From NCBI GenBank assembly GCA_025450405.1, contig JANWHL010000235.1, positions 1-7,155 of the forward strand: a stretch of DNA of 7,155 nucleotides, given 5' to 3'. Shown here in pieces: positions 4,874-7,155 of the stretch (its first letter is position 1; every line of letters starts with the position of its first letter). The notes beneath the pieces were generated by a model. The model saw only the letters and a program-made list of their open reading frames with translations. It made no database searches and was not told the origin of the DNA. Made by a program: the position numbers and the translations under genes. Origin of the DNA: Ktedonobacterales bacterium. GTDB lineage: Bacteria; Chloroflexota; Ktedonobacteria; Ktedonobacterales; JADMIN01.

Positions 4874-5905
4874 CTACGCCAGGACCGCGGCGCCGTCAAG
4901 GGCCGCGCGCACTGCCCGCGCCTGGCTCACTAGCGCGCGTAGCTCCTCCGGGCCGATGGTCTGGGCGGCGTCGGAGATCGCTGTCTCGGGCTCCGGCTGC
5001 ATCTCCACCATCACCCCGTCCGCGCCGGCCGCCACGGCCGCCACGGCGAGCGACACGACCAACTCGCGGCGTCCGGTGGCGTGGCTGGGGTCCACGATCA
5101 CCGGCAGGTGCGTGAGGCGCGCGAGCAGCGGGACGCACGCGAGGTCCAGCACGTTGCGCGTCTGGGGATCGAAGCCGCGGATGCCGCGTTCGCAGAGGAT
5201 GACGTGGGGGTTGCCTTCGGCGAGTACGTACTCCGCCGCGAGCAACCACTCCTCGATGGTCGCGGCGAAGCCGCGCTTGAGCAGCACGGGCCGGCCCGCG
5301 CGGCCGACGGCGCGCAGCAGCGGGAAGTTCTGCATGTTGCGGCTGCCCACCTGGAGGATGTCAGCATGGGTCGCCACCGCCCCCACCAGACCGGGTTCCA
5401 TCACCTCCGTCACGACTGGCAATCCGACCGCCGCGCCCGCCCGCGCGAGCAATTCGACGCCCTCGGCGCCGAGCCCCTGGAAGCTGTAAGGCGAGGTGCG
5501 CGGCTTGTAGGCCCCGCCGCGCAAGATGTGCGCGCCCGCCGCCCGCGCCGCCTCGGCCGCGGCGAAGATCCGCGTTTCATCCGCCACGGCGCACGGTCCG
5601 GCGATGATCACCGGCTCTCCGCCGCCGATGCGCACGTTCCCCACCGGCACGACGGTCCTGGCGGGCTGGAGCGTGCGGCTCGCCAGCGGGTAGGGCACCG
5701 GCACGTCCACCACGCGCACCACTCCTGGCAACGCGGCCAGCCGCGCCCGCGCGCGGGCGCCGATCGCGGCGCCGTCCGCGACGTAGAGGTCGCCAGCGGC
5801 GGCATGGACGGGGTGCAGCGCGCCCTGCGTCCCCGCGGCCACCAGCGCGCGCGCGATCTCGGTCCGTTCCTCGGGCGAGGCATCGGCGTGAATGATCACC
5901 ACCAT
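4874..5905 (-). CDS. aroF: 3-deoxy-7-phosphoheptulonate (DAHP) synthase, type I-beta
   Basis: A 343-residue enzyme joining phosphoenolpyruvate and erythrose 4-phosphate, the first step to chorismate and Trp, Tyr and Phe. Residues 1-70 (MVVIIHADASPEERTEIARA onward) are the ferredoxin-like regulatory domain found in the Thermotoga-type enzyme, where it mediates Tyr/Phe inhibition. The barrel follows: GPC with Cys105, KPRTSPYSFQG (134-144), GSRNMQNF (187-194), LLKRG (208-212), CERGIRGF (238-245), DPSH with His275, Glu301 and Asp312. The metal-ligand set Cys105, His275, Glu301 and Asp312 is complete and spaced as in the family. ATG 5905 has GAGGAA (complement of 5911-5916) 5-6 bases upstream. It is preceded by a long leader with a Trp-codon peptide and an intrinsic terminator, so transcription is probably attenuated by tryptophan supply. 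Confidence 0.96.
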   Translation of the reverse strand: MVVIIHADASPEERTEIARALVAAGTQGALHPVHAAAGDLYVADGAAIGARARARLAALPGVVRVVDVPVPYPLASRTLQPARTVVPVGNVRIGGGEPVIIAGPCAVADETRIFAAAEAARAAGAHILRGGAYKPRTSPYSFQGLGAEGVELLARAGAAVGLPVVTEVMEPGLVGAVATHADILQVGSRNMQNFPLLRAVGRAGRPVLLKRGFAATIEEWLLAAEYVLAEGNPHVILCERGIRGFDPQTRNVLDLACVPLLARLTHLPVIVDPSHATGRRELVVSLAVAAVAAGADGVMVEMQPEPETAISDAAQTIGPEELRALVSQARAVRAALDGAAVLA

Positions 5906-6133
5906 TGGGGTTCCTCGTCTTTCCAGTCCCGTTCAGGCCTCCCGGCCTGACTCCTCACGTATCCGCACCCCCCGGACATGCGCCTGTGGGCCACCGCGAT
6001 GGTGCGCCGCGTGCCGCCGGGAGCAGCAATTTGGACTCGTTCGGTAAGGGGACTGGTGCCCGCGTCTAGGGACTTGTTCCGGACGTGGATTGGACGTCTT
6101 CCGATTGGACCGATCGGCCGGCGCGCGGGCAAC
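5906..6133 (-). other. Distal aroF leader, between terminator and start codon
   Basis: These 228 bases separate the attenuator terminator from the aroF ATG, much longer than in enteric trp leaders. No gene-like ORF is supported and no clear second promoter is visible. It carries a small stable hairpin next to the ribosome binding site, at 5933-5950. Confidence 0.4.
5933..5950 (-). other. GNRA-capped hairpin next to the aroF ribosome binding site
   Basis: On the minus strand TCAGGCC pairs with GGCCTGA over 7 bp around GGGA, a GNRA-type tetraloop. It ends 16 bases before the aroF GAGGAA. It could shape translation initiation or stabilise the mRNA. It lacks a U-run, so it is not a terminator. 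Confidence 0.5.
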
Positions 6134-6160
6134 AAAAAAGCAGAGGTCTCTCCCTCTGCT
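6134..6160 (-). terminator. Intrinsic terminator in the aroF leader (attenuator)
   Basis: On the minus strand AGCAGAGG (6160-6153) pairs perfectly with CCTCTGCT (6146-6139) around a GAGAGA loop, followed by six U (6139-6134, the first of them in the stem). This is the best intrinsic terminator in the window. It lies inside the leader of aroF, downstream of a Trp-rich peptide and upstream of the gene it serves, the position of an attenuator. Confidence 0.88.
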
Positions 6161-6229
6161 GCCCCCGGCCGACCGAGTGTGCCGTTTCATGCCACGACCA
6201 ACCACCCACCGTCATGCCGGAGGGCAAAG
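6154..6229 (-). promoter_or_regulatory. Candidate antiterminator pairing of the Trp attenuator
   Basis: The 14 bases right after the three Trp codons, CUUUGCCCUCCGGC (6229-6216), can pair with GCCGGGGG (6169-6162) and, after a CA bulge, GCAGAG (6159-6154): 14 pairs, two of them G-U. The GCAGAG segment is most of the terminator's 5' arm, so the two structures exclude each other. The first two Trp codons are also the 3' arm of a small upstream hairpin, CCACCA (6248-6243) with UGGUGG (6238-6233). The pairing was found by eye and no energies were computed. Confidence 0.6.
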
Positions 6230-6304
6230 CCACCACCACGCCTGGTGGGCGCAGATGCGGCCGCTGATGGGATTGTCGCCGTACAGACTGCTGTGTTTGT
6301 TCAT
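6212..6304 (-). CDS. Tryptophan leader peptide of aroF (30 aa)
   Basis: A 30-codon ORF from ATG 6304 to TGA 6214-6212. The peptide starts MNKHSSLYGD and its second half reads CAHQAWWWLCPPA; codons 23-25 are three consecutive TGG (6238-6230). Expected spacing from the -10 places the transcript start only about 3-7 bases before this ATG, so the mRNA would be leaderless or nearly so, and no Shine-Dalgarno is present. Its role would be to sense charged tRNA-Trp: a ribosome that stalls at the Trp run leaves the antiterminator arm at least partly free, while one that reaches the stop codon covers it and lets the terminator form. It ends 51 bases before the terminator stem. Three Trp codons in 30, a strong promoter, a terminator and DAHP synthase downstream support the call together. 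Confidence 0.82.
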   Translation of the reverse strand: MNKHSSLYGDNPISGRICAHQAWWWLCPPA

Positions 6305-6314
6305 GGCACTTCAG

Positions 6315-6343
6315 AGTATAGGTCCGGGGTCCGTGCCTGTCAA
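6315..6343 (-). promoter_or_regulatory. Near-consensus promoter of the aroF leader
   Basis: On the minus strand TTGACA (6343-6338) is followed by exactly 17 bases and TATACT (6320-6315), five of six to the -10 consensus and six of six to the -35. Transcription would begin around 6311-6307, immediately before the leader peptide ATG. It is the strongest promoter match in the window. Confidence 0.85.
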
Positions 6344-6383
6344 GGTGAGCAATTCGCCTATTCCCCGGGGCTGTAGCCGAAGG

Positions 6384-6413
6384 TTGAATTCACGAGCGGC
6401 CGCCGCGTACACT
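6384..6413 (+). promoter_or_regulatory. Possible promoter of the hicB-hicB-hicA genes
   Basis: TTGAAT (6384-6389), 18 bases, then TACACT (6408-6413), four of six matches for each hexamer. Transcription would start near 6420, about 30 bases before the first hicB ATG. It is divergent from the aroF leader promoter, with 40 bp between the two -35 elements, so a regulator bound there could affect both. Confidence 0.45.
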
Positions 6414-6451
6414 GCGTGCGATTGACGCGAAGGTTCGTGATAGGGAGCCTC

Positions 6452-6664
6452 ATGTTGCGCCGCTATCTCGATGGAGCCATGCGACGGGCCAGATATGAGA
6501 TCCTGCCCGACGATGGGACATTCTACGGTGAGATTCCGGACTTCGATGGAGTCTACGCCAACGCGCCCACGCCCAAAGGCTGTCGCGACGAACTGGCAGT
6601 AATCCTTGAAAAGTGGTTCATGTTTAGAACCGCGCTGCGGTTGCCAGTACCCAAGGTGGACTAA
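6452..6664 (+). CDS. HicB-like antitoxin family protein (first copy)
   Basis: A 70-residue protein with the partial RNase H-like fold pattern of HicB antitoxins: MLRRYLDGAMRRARYEILPD, then DGTFYGEIPDFDGVYANAPT (21-40), then a helix CRDELAVILEKWFMFR and the ending LPVPKVD. The GEIPxFxGV core and the helix with C/A-R-x-E-L are the recognisable parts. The reading frame is open upstream from GTG 6416, but ATG 6452 matches the family N-terminus and has AGGGAG (6442-6447) 4 bases before it. No C-terminal DNA-binding domain is present. The next gene starts 1 base after its TAA. It may be an orphan antitoxin, or a second partner for the HicA encoded two genes on. Confidence 0.82.
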   Translation: MLRRYLDGAMRRARYEILPDDGTFYGEIPDFDGVYANAPTPKGCRDELAVILEKWFMFRTALRLPVPKVD

Positions 6665-6665
6665 G

Positions 6666-6887
6666 ATGACGCATACATTTACCGCGGTTTTCGAGCAGGT
6701 CGGAGACGCCTGGATTGGCTACGTTGAAGAGTTGCCTGGCGCCAATACGCAAGGGGCGACGCTCGACGAGGCCCGTGACAATCTACATGAGGCCGTCGAG
6801 CTCGTCCTGGAGGCGAACCGGGAGTTGGCTCGCCGCGCAACGGTGGGCAGGAGCGTCATACGCGAGCCGCTCGATGTGAGTGCCTAG
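6666..6887 (+). CDS. hicB: HicB family antitoxin (second copy)
   Basis: A 73-residue HicB. The N-terminal strands FTAVFEQVGDAWIGYVEELPG are the classic HicB start, with Trp16 and the LPG turn at 23-25, followed by NTQGATLDEARDNLHEAVELVLEANREL, the typical helix. HicB binds and neutralises HicA and often represses its own operon; this short version has no ribbon-helix-helix or HTH tail. ATG 6666 is preceded by AAGGTGG (6652-6658) at 7 bases. It lies 3 bases upstream of hicA, the usual tight pairing, so it is the more likely direct antitoxin of the two HicB proteins. Confidence 0.9.
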   Translation: MTHTFTAVFEQVGDAWIGYVEELPGANTQGATLDEARDNLHEAVELVLEANRELARRATVGRSVIREPLDVSA

Positions 6888-6890
6888 CGG

Positions 6891-7076
6891 ATGAAGCGAA
6901 CCGCATTGATAAAACACATCCAGAAGTATGGTTGCTCGCTGCTTCGCGAAGGTGCCCGACACGCCGTCTATTACAACCCGAACAATGGCCGCACTACCGC
7001 TGTCCCGCGCCACAACGACATCGTTGACGTCCTGGCGCGCAAGATATGCCGCGATCTCGGCATTCCAGAGATATGA
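6891..7076 (+). CDS. hicA: HicA family toxin (mRNA interferase)
   Basis: A 61-residue HicA with a double-stranded RNA-binding-like fold. These toxins cleave mRNA and so stop translation until bound by HicB. Family features are MKRTALIKHIQKYGCSLLRE at the start, the catalytic His24 in EGARHAVYYN (20-29), and the C-terminal VPRHNDIVDVLARKICRDLG pattern followed by IPEI. It appears full length and intact. It has only a weak ribosome binding site, so translation is probably coupled to hicB, 3 bases upstream, which would keep toxin below antitoxin. It ends 7 bases from the stop codon of the convergent SDR gene, with no visible terminator between them. Confidence 0.92.
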   Translation: MKRTALIKHIQKYGCSLLREGARHAVYYNPNNGRTTAVPRHNDIVDVLARKICRDLGIPEI

Positions 7077-7083
7077 CCACGGT

Positions 7084-7155
7084 TTAGAGACTCATGCCAC
7101 CATCCACGACGAGCACCTGCCCGGTGATGTAGCTGGAGGCGGGCCCGGCCAGGAA
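7084..7155 (-). CDS. SDR family (FabG-type) oxidoreductase, C-terminal fragment
   Basis: The minus strand reads in from the window edge with no stop for 23 codons, ending TAA at 7086-7084. The end SSYITGQVLVVDGGMSL closely matches the FabG C-terminus, including that of the fabG gene at the start of this window (DYITGQLLVVDGGLSV). The rest of the gene lies outside. It is a second paralogous SDR; whether it is a fatty acid reductase or another dehydrogenase cannot be told from 23 residues. Confidence 0.85.
   Translation of the reverse strand, partial: FLAGPASSYITGQVLVVDGGMSL

Noticed and set aside
5081..5950. A 289-codon plus-strand ORF opposite aroF
   Set aside because: It is a shadow: the minus-strand frame carries all DAHP synthase motifs, and the plus frame is Arg/His/Ala-rich with no family signature.
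5896..5975. Short minus-strand ORF ending DWKDEEPQWW that overlaps the aroF start
   Set aside because: The two Trp codons arise from reading the aroF start ATG-GTG-GTA out of frame, and no good ribosome binding site precedes the ORF. The upstream peptide with three Trp codons, a promoter and a terminator is a much better sensor candidate.
6085..6120. Plus-strand repeat GATTGGAC giving DWTSSDWT, opposite the aroF leader
   Set aside because: Only 8 bases are repeated, there is no promoter or ribosome binding site, and it lies on the strand opposite the well-supported leader.
1..7155. CRISPR arrays, tRNA or rRNA genes, insertion sequences
   Set aside because: I saw no regularly spaced repeats with spacers, no tRNA cloverleaf or CCA-type ends, no rRNA-like sequence and no transposase.

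Overview
The window is GC-rich bacterial chromosome with short intergenic gaps, good Shine-Dalgarno sequences and a mix of housekeeping and accessory genes. The combination of an Asp23/YqhY-nusB-acpP cluster, a minimal TatA-TatC translocase, a Thermotoga-type DAHP synthase with an N-terminal regulatory domain and hicBA modules fits a GC-rich Chloroflexota-like or similar terrabacterial lineage. That placement is inference from gene content only.

Layout. Positions 1-39 hold the possible tail of an upstream gene. Positions 63-1992 are a tight plus-strand operon: fabG (3-oxoacyl-ACP reductase), an Asp23/Gls24 (YqhY-like) protein, nusB and acpP, joining fatty acid synthesis to a transcription and rRNA antitermination factor. 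Positions 1993-2912 are a 920-base gap with no conventional gene. It contains a 25-codon Cys-rich mini-ORF with a near-perfect ribosome binding site, several strong hairpins, a 16-bp direct repeat, a perfect 8-bp palindrome and a good promoter for tatA. Positions 2913-4161 are tatA and tatC. Two REP-like hairpin repeats separate tatC from a convergent GNAT acetyltransferase (minus strand, 4261-4731). Upstream of that on the minus strand is aroF (4874-5905), the first enzyme of aromatic amino acid synthesis.

The most striking part is the leader of aroF. A near-consensus minus-strand promoter (TTGACA, 17 bp, TATACT) at 6315-6343 starts a nearly leaderless 30-codon peptide (6304-6212) with three consecutive Trp codons. 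It is followed by an intrinsic terminator (8-bp stem plus six U) at 6134-6160 and by an alternative antiterminator pairing that captures the 5' arm of that terminator. This is the architecture of a tryptophan attenuator, here placed in front of DAHP synthase rather than a trp operon.

Divergently, 6452-7076 encode two consecutive HicB-like proteins and one HicA toxin, an unusual three-gene toxin-antitoxin arrangement. The window ends in the C-terminus of a second FabG-type SDR on the minus strand, convergent with hicA.
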